The translations under genes were made by a program, and so were the position numbers. Positions 10,702 to 19,225 of a stretch of DNA of 64,000 bases are shown here, in pieces. Numbering within the stretch: position 1 is the stretch's first letter; each line of letters begins with the position of its first letter. The stretch is from Microthrixaceae bacterium (GTDB lineage Bacteria > Actinomycetota > Acidimicrobiia > Acidimicrobiales > Microtrichaceae): NCBI GenBank assembly GCA_023957975.1, contig JAMLGM010000010.1, forward strand, positions 122,628 to 186,627, given 5' to 3'. Under the pieces are notes generated by a model. It saw nothing but the letters and a program-made list of their open reading frames with translations, was not told where the DNA came from and did not search any database.

Positions 10702-11574
10702 GTGTCAGGCGAACGAACCGATCACAGCCCGTCCGATAGCGCGTCCGACAGCGCGTCCGACCGCAGCGAGGCCGGCAGCGGTGCGAGCGTCAGCGGTGCG
10801 GCCGACCGGGGCCCGAGCGTGCACGAGGCCAATACCGCCGCCGAATGGGAACGCCATGCGGCCTGGTGGCAGGACGGATTCACCGACGGGGCCGACTCGG
10901 AGTACGTCGAACAGATCATCCCCCTGGTGGCGCAGTGGTTGCCGGCGGCGGCAACGGTGCTCGACATCGGGGCCGGCGACGGCCAGATCGCGCGCATGGC
11001 GGCGGCGAACGGGCATGTCTCCATCGCCGTGGAGCGCAGCGAGTCGCAGATCGCGGTCGGCTGCGAGCGCGACGCCGCGAACGCCGGGGTCGCAGCCGTT
11101 CGTTGGGTGCGTGGCGACGCGGTCCGCCTTCCCCTCGCCGACGACTCGGTCGATGCCGCGGTGCTGTGTCTGGTGATCGAACACATCGAGGACTTCGAAG
11201 CGGCGTTCGCCGAGGTCGCCCGCGTGCTGCGGCCCGGCGGACGGATGCTGGTGCTGATGAATCACCCGATCCTGCAGACCCCGAATTCGGGGTGGATCGA
11301 CGATCACATCCTTGAGGAGCAGTACTGGCGCATCGGCCCGTACCTGGTGGAAACGACGACGAGTGAGGAGGTGGGCCGCGACGTGTCGTTGACCTTCCAT
11401 CATCGTCCGCTCGGTCGGTACCTGAACGCGGCCGCCGACCTCGGGCTGAACCTCACGGCCTTCATCGAGCCCGCTCCGCCCTCCGGGTTCCTGGCCGAAA
11501 CCCCCGAGTACAGCGACGCCGACACCATCCCGCGGCTGTTGCTCACCGTCCACACCCTGGCCGGCGGTAGGTAG
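10702..11574 (+). CDS. Class I SAM-dependent methyltransferase
   Basis: A 290-residue soluble methyltransferase of unknown substrate. After a disordered Ser/Asp/Gly-rich N-terminus of about 45 residues (SDSASDSASD is a small tandem repeat) come motif I VLDIGAGDGQIA, motif II VERSESQ, the acidic VRGDAVRLPLADDS and motif IV AVLCLVIEHIED. It closes with EVARVLRPGGRMLVLMNHP. It begins at GTG 10702, 12 bases after uvrC, and is probably cotranscribed with it and with rapZ downstream. I infer a housekeeping role from this placement, without knowing the methyl acceptor. Confidence 0.85.
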   Translation: MSGERTDHSPSDSASDSASDRSEAGSGASVSGAADRGPSVHEANTAAEWERHAAWWQDGFTDGADSEYVEQIIPLVAQWLPAAATVLDIGAGDGQIARMAAANGHVSIAVERSESQIAVGCERDAANAGVAAVRWVRGDAVRLPLADDSVDAAVLCLVIEHIEDFEAAFAEVARVLRPGGRMLVLMNHPILQTPNSGWIDDHILEEQYWRIGPYLVETTTSEEVGRDVSLTFHHRPLGRYLNAAADLGLNLTAFIEPAPPSGFLAETPEYSDADTIPRLLLTVHTLAGGR

Positions 11575-11665
11575 GGCTGCGTTTCGGCCCGAACAGGTCG
11601 GAGCGAGGGGCGCGTCGTATCGGCCAGAGCGCGGATGCTGAGTGGAACACCGATACGGTGAGAAC

Positions 11666-12511
11666 GTGAGCGAAATCCTCATCATCACCGGTATGTCCGG
11701 GGCCGGTCGGTCCCAGTTCGGCAATCACCTCGAGGATCTCGGGTGGTTCGTCATCGACAACCTGCCACCTGCGCTCATCGAACAGGTTCATGAGCTCGCG
11801 ATCGGCAAACGTCAGGACGTGCGTTTGGCGATCGCCATGGGGGCCGGTGCCGCGGAGGAACTGGAGGCGGGGATCGCCCATCTGCGCGCGAACGGGTCGA
11901 GCGTGCGGATGGTGTTTCTCGATGCGACCACCGAGGTGCTGGTCCGCCGCTATGAGAGCACCAAGCGCCGTCACCCCCATCTGGTGGGGGAGAGCCTGAG
12001 CGAGGCGATCGAGCGCGAGCGTAGGACCCTCGCCCCGGTGCGGGCGGCCGCCGACCTGCACATCGACACCAGCAGCCTGACGCCGTATGCGCTGAAGGAG
12101 CGGGTCAACGAGTTGTTCGGTGGCGACGACGCGCTCGACCCGATGGCGACGACGGTGATGAGCTTCGGCTACAAGCACGGGGTGCCGGCCGACGTCGACA
12201 TCGTCATGGACTGCCGGTTCCTGGCCAACCCGTTCTGGATCGATCATCTGCGCCCGCTGACCGGCCAGGACCCGGAAATCGTCGAGTACCTCGAAGCTCA
12301 GGAGAACACCGCGGAGTTCCTCGACCGCTTCGTCGACCTGCTGGAGTTGCTGCTGCCGGCCTATCGCGCCGAGGGCAAGTCGTATCTGTCGATCGCGCTG
12401 GGCTGCACCGGTGGACGTCACCGTTCGGTGGCCATGGCTGAGGCGATCGCCCGCCGCATCGAGGCGTTCGGTGTCGAACCGCGGGTGTATCACCGTGACA
12501 TCGCACGCTGA
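11666..12511 (+). CDS. rapZ: RNase adapter/nucleotide-binding protein RapZ (YvcJ)
   Basis: RapZ-family proteins bind nucleotides and, in enterics, steer small-RNA decay and amino-sugar homeostasis; the role in actinobacteria is not established. The product has 281 residues. The P-loop GMSGAGRS at residues 9-16 carries Arg in place of the canonical Lys, as is usual in actinobacterial members. It is followed by LEDLGWFVIDNLPPALI. The C-terminal domain holds GCTGGRHRSVAMAEAIA. GTG 11666, in GAGAACGTGAGC, gives the standard N-terminus SEILIITGMSG. The stop overlaps yvcK and falls inside the first unit of a tandem repeat that belongs to yvcK. Confidence 0.93.
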   Translation: MSEILIITGMSGAGRSQFGNHLEDLGWFVIDNLPPALIEQVHELAIGKRQDVRLAIAMGAGAAEELEAGIAHLRANGSSVRMVFLDATTEVLVRRYESTKRRHPHLVGESLSEAIERERRTLAPVRAAADLHIDTSSLTPYALKERVNELFGGDDALDPMATTVMSFGYKHGVPADVDIVMDCRFLANPFWIDHLRPLTGQDPEIVEYLEAQENTAEFLDRFVDLLELLLPAYRAEGKSYLSIALGCTGGRHRSVAMAEAIARRIEAFGVEPRVYHRDIAR

Positions 12512-13448
12512 CCCGCGGCTCGCAGCTGAACCCAGGCTCGCAGCTGAACCCAGGCTCGCAGCTGACCCGCGGCTCGTCGCTGAACCGAGGCTCGCCGCGC
12601 TCGGAGGTGGCCACGGTCTGGCAGCCTCGTTGCGCGCACTTCGGACCATCACCTCCCAGCTCACCGCGATCGTGTCGGTGGCCGATGATGGCGGTTCGAG
12701 CGGGCGGCTTCGCGAGGCGGTGGATCAGGCGGCACCGGGGGACCTGCGCAAGTGTCTGTTGGCGCTCGCCGATCCGTCGACCCCGCTGGCTCGTGCCTTC
12801 GGGTACCGGTTCTCCGACGGCGACCTCGAGGGTCACGCGTTCGGCAACCTGATGCTCAGTGCCCTCGCTGCGGTGTTCGAGGACCTTCCCGATGCCGTCG
12901 ACGCGGCCGGCGAGATGCTGCACATCGCCGGGCGCGTCCTGCCGGCGACGATGACCCCGGTGGAGTTGGTGGCCACGACCGGGTCGGGGGACGAGGTCCG
13001 CGGGCAGGTCGCGGTGATGCGTACGGTCGGAGTGCGTCGCGTTCGCCTCGAACCGGGCGACGCGCGCCCGCCGTACAGCGCGCTCGATGCGATCGGCGAG
13101 GCCGACGCCGTACTCGTGGGGCCGGGTTCGTTATATACCTCGGTGCTCGCGGCGCTGGCTGCTCCGGGGCTGGTCGAGGCGATCAATGCGGCCGACGCCC
13201 CGGTGCTCTATGTCGCCAATCTGCACTCGCAGCCCGGCGAAGCGGAGGGGTACACGCTGTCGGATCACGTCGAGGCGCTCGGCCGCCACGGCCTCGTCCC
13301 CGACGCGGTGCTGTATGACCCGTCGACCTTGCCGATGGGAGATCCGGTCGGCGGGGCGATCGCGGCGCCGCTGGCCAACGCCAGTGGGCGTGCACATGAC
13401 ACCGTGAAGCTCGCCGACGCCGTGCGCACGTGGCTCGCGGACCTCTGA
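12495..13448 (+). CDS. yvcK: Gluconeogenesis factor YvcK/CofD-like protein with repeat-expanded N-terminus
   Basis: YvcK proteins bind UDP-sugars and are needed for growth on gluconeogenic carbon and for cell-wall homeostasis in Bacillus and Mycobacterium (CuvA). The 317-residue protein carries LGGGHGLAASLRAL, VSVADDGGSSGRLR, LEGHAFGNLMLSAL and VLVGPGSLYTSVL, all family signatures. GTG 12495 overlaps rapZ by 17 bases. Unusually, residues 5-34 are five 6-residue repeats of the type EPRLAA, encoded by five 18-bp units (12507-12596), and the last unit supplies the strand before the GGG loop. In most actinobacteria whiA follows, but here gap is next after 97 bases. Confidence 0.9.
   Translation: MTSHADPRLAAEPRLAAEPRLAADPRLVAEPRLAALGGGHGLAASLRALRTITSQLTAIVSVADDGGSSGRLREAVDQAAPGDLRKCLLALADPSTPLARAFGYRFSDGDLEGHAFGNLMLSALAAVFEDLPDAVDAAGEMLHIAGRVLPATMTPVELVATTGSGDEVRGQVAVMRTVGVRRVRLEPGDARPPYSALDAIGEADAVLVGPGSLYTSVLAALAAPGLVEAINAADAPVLYVANLHSQPGEAEGYTLSDHVEALGRHGLVPDAVLYDPSTLPMGDPVGGAIAAPLANASGRAHDTVKLADAVRTWLADL
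12507..12596 (+). repeat. Five tandem 18-bp units spanning the rapZ stop and yvcK N-terminus
   Basis: Units begin at 12507, 12525, 12543, 12561 and 12579, each of the type GCTGAACCCAGGCTCGCA. Units 2 and 3 are identical. They are in frame for yvcK (D/E-PRLAA), and each carries a TGA in the rapZ frame; the first one is the rapZ stop. Confidence 0.95.
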
Positions 13449-13545
13449 ATCGGCGCCGCGACGCCGACAAACCACCGGCCGGTTCCCTTTCTGTCGCCAC
13501 TTTGGGCAACAATGGAGGGGTCATCCAACGCTAATGAGGAGCGAA

Positions 13546-14559
13546 ATGAGCGTTCGTGTAGGTATCAACGGCTTCGGTCGTATCGGTCGTAACTTCTTCC
13601 GCGCGGCAAAGGCACGCGGCGTCGACATCGACTTTGTGGCCGTCAACGATCTGGGTTCGCTGACCACGATGGCGCACCTTCTCAAGCGCGACTCGGTCGG
13701 TGGCACCTACCCGGGCGTCATCAAGGCGGTCGACGGCGGCATCGATGTCGACGGCGACGTGTTGAAGGTGCTCTCCGAGCGCAACCCCGCCGACCTGCCC
13801 TGGGGTGACCTCGGCGTCGACGTCGTCATCGAGTCGACCGGATTCTTCACCGACCGCGAAAAGGCCGCTGCCCACATCGAAGGTGGCGCTCCCCGCGTCA
13901 TCGTGTCGGCCCCGGCGACCAACGCCGATGCCACCTTCGTGGTCGGCGTCAACGACGACACCTTCGATCCGGCGAACCACATCGTCGTGTCGAACGCGTC
14001 GTGCACCACCAACTGTTTCGTGCCGCTGATCAAGGTCCTCGACGATGCGTTCGGCGTCGACAAGGGCCTCATGAACACGATCCACGCCTACACCGGCGAC
14101 CAGAGCCTCGTCGATGGCCCGCACTCCGACCTTCGTCGTGCCCGCGCCGCCGCGATCAACATCGTGCCGACCTCCACCGGTGCCGCCCGCGCCACGTCGC
14201 TCGTGTTGGAGTCGATGAAGGGCCGCCTCGATGGCACCTCGTTGCGTGTGCCGATCCCCACCGGTTCGATCACCGACTTCACCGGCCTGCTCAACACCGA
14301 GGTCACCGTCGACGAAGTGAACGCCGCATTCAAGGCCGCCGCCGAGTCGGGCCCGCTCGTGGGCATCTTGCAGTACACCGACGAGCCGATCGTCAGCTCC
14401 GACATCGTGGGTTCCACCTACAGCTCGATCTTCGACTCGGGCCTCACCATGGCGATGGGCAACATGGTCAAGGTGCTGTCGTGGTACGACAACGAGTCGG
14501 GCTACTCGAACCGTCTCGTCGACTTGGCGCTCAAGGTCGGCGCGGCCAACCAGGGCTGA
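13546..14559 (+). CDS. gapA: Glyceraldehyde-3-phosphate dehydrogenase
   Basis: GAPDH converts glyceraldehyde-3-phosphate, NAD and phosphate to 1,3-bisphosphoglycerate. The 337-residue enzyme starts MSVRVGINGFGRIGRNFFRA (Rossmann motif). The catalytic-cysteine block SNASCTTNCFVPLIKVL lies near residue 150, followed by HAYTGDQSLVDGPHSDLRRARAA-type and VVPTSTGAA-like stretches (NIVPTSTGAARA). It ends with WYDNESGYSNRLVDL. ATG 13546 has GAGGAG five bases upstream; a second in-frame ATG at 13534 is less likely. It heads the gap-pgk-tpiA operon, with one base between its stop and the pgk start. Confidence 0.98.
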   Translation: MSVRVGINGFGRIGRNFFRAAKARGVDIDFVAVNDLGSLTTMAHLLKRDSVGGTYPGVIKAVDGGIDVDGDVLKVLSERNPADLPWGDLGVDVVIESTGFFTDREKAAAHIEGGAPRVIVSAPATNADATFVVGVNDDTFDPANHIVVSNASCTTNCFVPLIKVLDDAFGVDKGLMNTIHAYTGDQSLVDGPHSDLRRARAAAINIVPTSTGAARATSLVLESMKGRLDGTSLRVPIPTGSITDFTGLLNTEVTVDEVNAAFKAAAESGPLVGILQYTDEPIVSSDIVGSTYSSIFDSGLTMAMGNMVKVLSWYDNESGYSNRLVDLALKVGAANQG

Positions 14560-14560
14560 G

Positions 14561-15700
14561 ATGAAGTTCGGCGTTCCAGAACTCGAGGACCTGCCCGACG
14601 TTTCGGGTAAGTCGGTCCTGGTGCGCGTTGATTTCAACGTGCCCATCAAGGACGATGACGGCTCGAAGACCATCACCGATGACCTGCGCATCCGCGCCGC
14701 GTTGCCCACCCTCGCGTGGTTGACCGAGCGCGGTGCGAAGGTCACCTGTGTCACCCACCTGGGACGCCCCAAGGGCGCGCCCGATCCGGCGTTCAGCGTT
14801 GAGCCGGTTCGGGCCCGCCTCGCGGAACTCGCCCCCGGCGTGGAGCTGTTGGAAAACGTCCGCTTCAACGCCGGCGAGACCGCGAACGACCCTGCCTTCG
14901 TGCAGGAACTCATCGCCGGTCACGACCTGTACGTCAACGACGCGTTCGGTGCCTCGCACCGTGCGCACGCGTCCATCGTCGGTCCGCCGCAGTTCCTTCC
15001 CTCCGCCGCGGGTCGCCTGTTGGCCAAGGAGGTCGAGGTGCTCGGCGGGTTGCGCAACGACCCGGCGCGCCCCTTCATCGCCATCACCGGCGGGTCGAAG
15101 GTGTCGGACAAGTTGGGTGTGATCGAGGCGATGCTCGACATCGCGGATGGTCTGATCGTCGGCGGGGGCATGTGTTTCACGTTCCTGGCTGCGCTCGGCC
15201 ATTCGATCGGCAATTCGCTGTTCGAGGCCGAACAGGTCGACAACTGCAAGCGCCTGCTCGACGCCCACGCCGATCGGCTGCATCTGCCGACCGACATCGT
15301 GGTCACCAACGGCAAATTGTTCGACCCGGAGGCGGGCGGCGACGTTCGCCACGTCGGGCGCAACGTTCCCGATGGCTACATGGGCGTCGACATCGGCCCC
15401 GAATCGGCCGGCAACTTCGCCGAGATCATCCTCGGTGCGCGCACCGTGTTGTGGAACGGCCCGATGGGGGTGTTCGAGGACCCGCGTTTCGAGGCCGGCA
15501 CCAAGGCGGTCGCCGAGGCGGTGGCCGAAACCAGGGGATTCAGCGTGATCGGCGGCGGCGACAGTGCCGCGGCCATCGCCCAGTTCGGACTTGCGGCCGA
15601 CGTCGACCACGTGTCGACCGGCGGCGGCGCCTCGCTGGAACTCATCGAAAAGGGCGACCTTCCCGGCCTCGCGGCCCTCAGAGGAGCAAGCAATGCCTAA
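14561..15700 (+). CDS. pgk: Phosphoglycerate kinase
   Basis: Pgk makes ATP and 3-phosphoglycerate from 1,3-bisphosphoglycerate. The 379-residue protein shows VRVDFNVPI near residue 22, a THLGRPKG substrate-binding motif, and NDAFGASHRAHASIVG. Further on are FIAITGGSKVSDKLGVIE, LWNGPMGVFEDPRF, and the ATP-site VIGGGDSAAAIAQFG followed by VSTGGGASLELIE. It is a little shorter than the usual 390-415 residues. The start follows the gapA stop by one base and the stop overlaps the tpiA start by 8 bases, so the three genes are translationally linked. Confidence 0.98.
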   Translation: MKFGVPELEDLPDVSGKSVLVRVDFNVPIKDDDGSKTITDDLRIRAALPTLAWLTERGAKVTCVTHLGRPKGAPDPAFSVEPVRARLAELAPGVELLENVRFNAGETANDPAFVQELIAGHDLYVNDAFGASHRAHASIVGPPQFLPSAAGRLLAKEVEVLGGLRNDPARPFIAITGGSKVSDKLGVIEAMLDIADGLIVGGGMCFTFLAALGHSIGNSLFEAEQVDNCKRLLDAHADRLHLPTDIVVTNGKLFDPEAGGDVRHVGRNVPDGYMGVDIGPESAGNFAEIILGARTVLWNGPMGVFEDPRFEAGTKAVAEAVAETRGFSVIGGGDSAAAIAQFGLAADVDHVSTGGGASLELIEKGDLPGLAALRGASNA

Positions 15701-16463
15701 GCGCATCCCGATCATCAGCGGCAACTGGAAGATGAACCTCAATCACCTTGAGGCCCTCACGCTCGTCCAGAAGCTCAGCTACAACCTTGCGGGTCACAAC
15801 TACGACGCCGTCGAGGTGACGGTTCACCCGCCGTTTGTCGACATCCGGACCGTGCAGACCGCCATCGAGTCGGATCGCATGTCGATCGTGCTGGGTGCGC
15901 AGAACTGCTACTTCGAGGAAAAGGGCGCCTTCACCGGTGAGGTCGCACCGTCGATGTTGGCGAAGCTGAACGTCAGCTATGTGATCCTCGGCCACTCGGA
16001 ACGTCGCGAGATCTTCGGCGAGACCGACGAGATGGTGAACAAGAAGGTGCACGCCGTGTTCAAGGCGGGGATGACGCCGATCCTGTGCTGCGGCGAGACC
16101 CAGGCCGAACGCGAAGGCGGCGAGGCTGAGGCGAAGGTCGGCGGCCAGATCCGTGCCGGTCTCGCGAAGCTGAGCACCGAACAGGTGGCCTCGATGGTCA
16201 TCGCCTACGAGCCGATCTGGGCGATCGGCACCGGTTTGACCGCCACCCCCGACGATGCGCAGGCCATGTGCAAGCACGTCCGCACGGTGGTGGCCGAGGT
16301 GGCCGGGCAGGCAGCGGCCGACGCGGTACGGATCCAGTACGGCGGCTCGGTGAAGGGCGGTAATGCGTCGGAGCTGATGGCGCAGCCCGACATCGACGGT
16401 GCGCTCGTCGGCGGCGCCGCACTCGATGCGGACGACTTCGCCCGCATCGTGCAGTTCCGCTGA
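15693..16463 (+). CDS. tpiA: Triosephosphate isomerase
   Basis: TpiA interconverts dihydroxyacetone phosphate and glyceraldehyde-3-phosphate. The protein has 256 residues, a normal length. It shows GNWKMNLNHLEA near residue 9 (catalytic Asn/Lys), VILGHSERREIFGETD (catalytic His), VIAYEPIWAIGTGLTAT (catalytic Glu), and the phosphate-gripping IQYGGSVKGGNASELM followed by DGALVGGAALD. ATG 15693 lies inside the end of pgk and has GAGGAG seven bases upstream. A GC hairpin at 16482 follows. Confidence 0.98.
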   Translation: MPKRIPIISGNWKMNLNHLEALTLVQKLSYNLAGHNYDAVEVTVHPPFVDIRTVQTAIESDRMSIVLGAQNCYFEEKGAFTGEVAPSMLAKLNVSYVILGHSERREIFGETDEMVNKKVHAVFKAGMTPILCCGETQAEREGGEAEAKVGGQIRAGLAKLSTEQVASMVIAYEPIWAIGTGLTATPDDAQAMCKHVRTVVAEVAGQAAADAVRIQYGGSVKGGNASELMAQPDIDGALVGGAALDADDFARIVQFR

Positions 16464-16481
16464 TCGTTTGTATTTTCTGGG

Positions 16482-16525
16482 ACGCCCGGTGTTTCGGCTG
16501 TGACCGCAGCCGCGACACCGGGCGT
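16482..16525 (+). terminator. Hairpin terminator after tpiA
   Basis: Perfect 11-base arms (16482-16492 and 16515-16525, ACGCCCGGTGT and its complement) enclose a 22-base loop that itself can pair. It follows the tpiA stop by 19 bases and is followed by a short T-rich run. Confidence 0.65.
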
Positions 16526-16606
16526 TTCGGGTTCTTGAGGGCGGGTTGCTGCGGGTAGCGGCGTGTCGAGCAATCGCGGCGGGTTGCTTCGGGTAGCGTC
16601 GGGGGG

Positions 16607-16999
16607 ATGGCAAGGGCTTGGGACGACGCACGACACGACGAGTTGCTCAACGGCGTTCGGGGGATCTGCATGTCGTTTCCCGAGGTCAGCGAGCGGCTGA
16701 GTCACGAGATGCCCACGTGGTTCGTGCGCGAGAAGCGGGTTGTGGCGTACTTCGTTGCCGATCATCACGACGACGGGTATCTGGGTTTCATGTGTCCCGC
16801 TCCCGATGGCGTGCAGGCCGAACTGATCGAGGCGGAACCGGACCGGTTCTACCGTCCGCCCTACTTCGGCCATCGCGGGTGGATCGGGGTGCATCTCGCG
16901 GAGGACTGCGACTGGGACGAGGTCCGCGAGATCCTGCTCGACGCGTACCGCAAGGTCGCCCCGAAGGTGCTCGCTGCGCAACTCGAAGCCGGGAAGTAG
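16607..16999 (+). CDS. YjbR/MmcQ-like small protein
   Basis: A 130-residue soluble protein of the MmcQ/YjbR (CyaY-like fold) family, whose biochemical role is unknown, although DNA binding has been suggested. Family features are the LSHEMPTWFVREKRVVAYF block, the FYRPPYFGHRGWIGVHL stretch and the final EVREILLDAYRKVAPK helix. The ATG is preceded by GGGGGG. It sits between tpiA and secG, which are neighbours in many actinobacteria, so it appears inserted in a conserved block. A short GGGGGAGTAGC repeat (16999-17035) follows its stop. Confidence 0.85.
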   Translation: MARAWDDARHDELLNGVRGICMSFPEVSERLSHEMPTWFVREKRVVAYFVADHHDDGYLGFMCPAPDGVQAELIEAEPDRFYRPPYFGHRGWIGVHLAEDCDWDEVREILLDAYRKVAPKVLAAQLEAGK

Positions 17000-17071
17000 C
17001 CGGGGGAGTAGCGGGGGAGTAGCGGGGGAGTAGCCGCTACGGGGGCCAGTGCGAGTAAGGTGTAGGACGCT

Positions 17072-17302
17072 ATGTACCTCGTGTCGTTGGTCCTCCAGTT
17101 CGTGTTGTCGATCGCGGTCATCGTGCTCGTGTTGATCCACAGCGGTAAGGGTGGCGGTCTGTCCGACATGTTCGGCGGTGGCCTGAGCGCCGCGGCCTCG
17201 GGTTCGACGGCGATGGAACGTCAGCTCACGCGCATCACGGTTGTCGTGGCGCTGCTGTTCTCGTTCAACACGGTCATCCTCGCGTTGTTGATGGACAAGT
17301 AG
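17072..17302 (+). CDS. secG: Preprotein translocase subunit SecG
   Basis: SecG is the small helper subunit of the SecYEG channel. The 76-residue protein has two membrane segments (about residues 3-22 and 50-72). Between them is the family hallmark HSGKGGGLSDMFGGG and a Gly/Ala/Ser loop. It lies just after the glycolytic operon, its usual actinobacterial position, followed by a strong hairpin at 17365. Confidence 0.95.
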   Translation: MYLVSLVLQFVLSIAVIVLVLIHSGKGGGLSDMFGGGLSAAASGSTAMERQLTRITVVVALLFSFNTVILALLMDK

Positions 17303-17364
17303 TCCGCCGCGGCCGGCGTCTCGCCGTTGGCTCGCGGCTGCCGTTCGGCGGCTAGCGTCAAACT

Positions 17365-17403
17365 TTCTGCTGAAAGCGACACGTGGTGTCGCTTTCAGCA
17401 GAA
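17365..17403. terminator. Perfect 18-bp hairpin after secG
   Basis: Arms 17365-17382 and 17386-17403 (TTCTGCTGAAAGCGACAC and its complement) have a 3-base loop and lie 62 bases after secG. The stem core GAAAGCGACA is shared with the hairpin at 42426, so the two belong to one terminator family. Confidence 0.75.
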
Positions 17404-17473
17404 TCTTCGCGTGCGGGTGCGGGGGTTTCGCCGGTTCTACAGCTGATGAGCATCGGTGCCGACACTTCCCGTC

Positions 17474-19054
17474 ATGGGGAACACCACGAGGGCAACCGCT
17501 ACCGCATGGCTCTCGGCGTTCGCTGCAGTGGTGGCGATCGTGGCGTCGGGGTGCTCGGCCGGGCAGCAGGCGGGTGCCGATGAGGTTGGTTTCGGTGACG
17601 GTGCCTCGCCCGGGACGACCGCGGGACATGGGGTCGTTCGGATCGGCCACGTCGGGGAGTTGGTGAGCGATCCGCTTGCGGTGGCGGCGACCGATTCGGC
17701 CTCGGTGATGCTGGTCGACGCGCTGACCGACGGCCTGACCTCGGTGGACGACGACGGGTCGGTGGTGCCGGCGGTCGCGAGTTCGTGGGATTCGGCCGAT
17801 GGGGCGACGTGGCGCTTCACGATCGACCCGACGCGGACGTGGTCAGACGGGACACCGATCTCCGCACAGGATGCCCGTGCGACCCTCGAGCGGGCGCTGG
17901 GGTTGCGCTCGGAACGTCTGGCGGGGGCTCGGGTGGCCGATCTCGTGGGGGACGTCTCGGGGGAGGCCGCGATCTCGGTTGAGGACGATGACACGGTGGT
18001 GGTGACATTGGCATCGCCGAACTACGAGCTGCCGGCCGCGCTGGCTGGAGTGGCCTACGGCATCGTGCCCGCCGCGGTGATTTCGGGTGAGCCGGCTGAT
18101 GGGTTGGACCTGCTCGATGGCGGCGTTGCGAACTCGGGTCCGTTCGCCGGAACGAGAGTCGTCGGAGAGTCGCCGGTGGTCCGTCTGGAGGCTCGTGATG
18201 GCGACTCGGATGCCGTGCGGCAGGTGGAATTCGTCGAGTTCGGCAGTGCCGAGGAGGCGTGGACCGCGTACGAGGCCGGCGACGTCGACCTCGTCGAAGC
18301 CGATGCTGGTGAAGCTGATGCTGACGAAGCTGATGCTGACGGGTCCGTCGGGGGCGACCGTGCTGAAGTCGAGGCGGTTGGAGCGACCGTCGTTGCCGCG
18401 CTCGGATCGAACGGGGCGTTCGCCGATCCCGCGGTCCGTGCTGGAGTGGCAGCGGCATTGTCGGCCGGCGGGGCGGCGGGGTCACTTTGGGAGTCGTTGC
18501 TGGTGGGGATCGACGTGTCGTCGTTGACGCCGGCGGGCGACACTGCGGTGATGGGGGCGCTGGCTGGGGTGCCGTTGGAAGTGCACATCGGGCCGGGGTC
18601 GGCGACGCGTGCGGTCGGCGATCGGGTGGTGTCGGTGTTGTCCGAGGCCGGAGTTGCGGTTCGTCGGGTGGACCACACGGTGTCGTCGATGGGGGAGTCG
18701 CTCGCCGGTGGGGCCGACGTGATCGTGTTCGCCGTGCCCGGGCTCCAGGCGTCAGGTGGGCTGGCGTTGACGGCGCTGGTCGGAACCGGGGGAGCGGAGA
18801 ACGTCGCCGGATTCAGCGCTGCTGTCGTGGACGAGTTGTTGGCTGCCGCTCGGTCATCGGCCGAGACCTCACAGCGCCGTCAGTCGTACTCGGCAGCGCT
18901 TCGGGCGGCGGTCGACGCGGGTGCGCTCGTGCCGTTGGGAACGATCGGTGACGTGTGGACGGTGTCGTCTCGGTTGTCATTCGGGGTCGGTGGAGCCGAC
19001 GAACGGTTGGCTGCCACGCCGTTCGATCTCGCGGCGATTCGCGTTGAGCGGTAA
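17474..19054 (+). CDS. Extracellular solute-binding lipoprotein, family 5 (peptide/nickel type)
   Basis: A protein of about 526 residues resembling DppA/OppA-type binding proteins of ABC importers. A signal peptide ends in the lipobox VASGC (lipidated Cys27). The mature part shows LVDALTDGLTSVDDDGSVVP, WRFTIDPTRTWSDGTPIS-like and SAQDARATLERAL features of family 5. The C-terminal half is unusually Ala/Gly/Val-rich, and residues near 275-290 form an acidic repeat (EADADEADAD). No permease or ATPase gene is adjacent, so the partner is encoded elsewhere or it has another role. ATG 17474 fits the signal peptide best; GTG 17456 is possible. Confidence 0.8.
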   Translation: MGNTTRATATAWLSAFAAVVAIVASGCSAGQQAGADEVGFGDGASPGTTAGHGVVRIGHVGELVSDPLAVAATDSASVMLVDALTDGLTSVDDDGSVVPAVASSWDSADGATWRFTIDPTRTWSDGTPISAQDARATLERALGLRSERLAGARVADLVGDVSGEAAISVEDDDTVVVTLASPNYELPAALAGVAYGIVPAAVISGEPADGLDLLDGGVANSGPFAGTRVVGESPVVRLEARDGDSDAVRQVEFVEFGSAEEAWTAYEAGDVDLVEADAGEADADEADADGSVGGDRAEVEAVGATVVAALGSNGAFADPAVRAGVAAALSAGGAAGSLWESLLVGIDVSSLTPAGDTAVMGALAGVPLEVHIGPGSATRAVGDRVVSVLSEAGVAVRRVDHTVSSMGESLAGGADVIVFAVPGLQASGGLALTALVGTGGAENVAGFSAAVVDELLAAARSSAETSQRRQSYSAALRAAVDAGALVPLGTIGDVWTVSSRLSFGVGGADERLAATPFDLAAIRVER

Positions 19055-19138
19055 ACGCATCGGGGGACTGGTTCCGGTGGTTTCGCTCGTCGAGCGGGCC
19101 GCGCTATGATGTCGGTCGCCTCATCGAGGCCCCACCAC

Positions 19139-19225
19139 GTCGGAGTGGCGGAATTGGCAGACGCGCCAGACTAAGGATCTGGTGCCCGTAAGGGTGTGGG
19201 GGTTCAAGTCCCCCCTCCGACACCA
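19139..19225 (+). tRNA. tRNA-Leu, anticodon AAG
   Basis: The gene folds as a class II tRNA. Acceptor GTCGGAG pairs with CTCCGAC. The D-arm has a GCG/CGC stem and the anticodon stem is CCAGA/TCTGG. The 7-base loop CTAAGGA gives anticodon AAG (19173-19175). The long variable arm has CCC/GGG, the T-stem is GGGGG/CCCCC with loop TTCAAGT, and CCA is encoded. A34 would need TadA deamination to inosine. The 3' end is the apparent integration site of the next element. Confidence 0.93.
19202..19225 (+). other. Putative attL: tRNA-Leu 3' end at the left boundary of an integrated element
   Basis: GTTCAAGTCCCCCC within the tRNA T-arm recurs exactly at 24720-24733. The bases after it are similar but not identical (TCCGACACC against ACCCACATC). 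Between the two copies lie an integrase remnant and accessory genes, the usual layout of a tRNA-integrated element. Confidence 0.6.
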
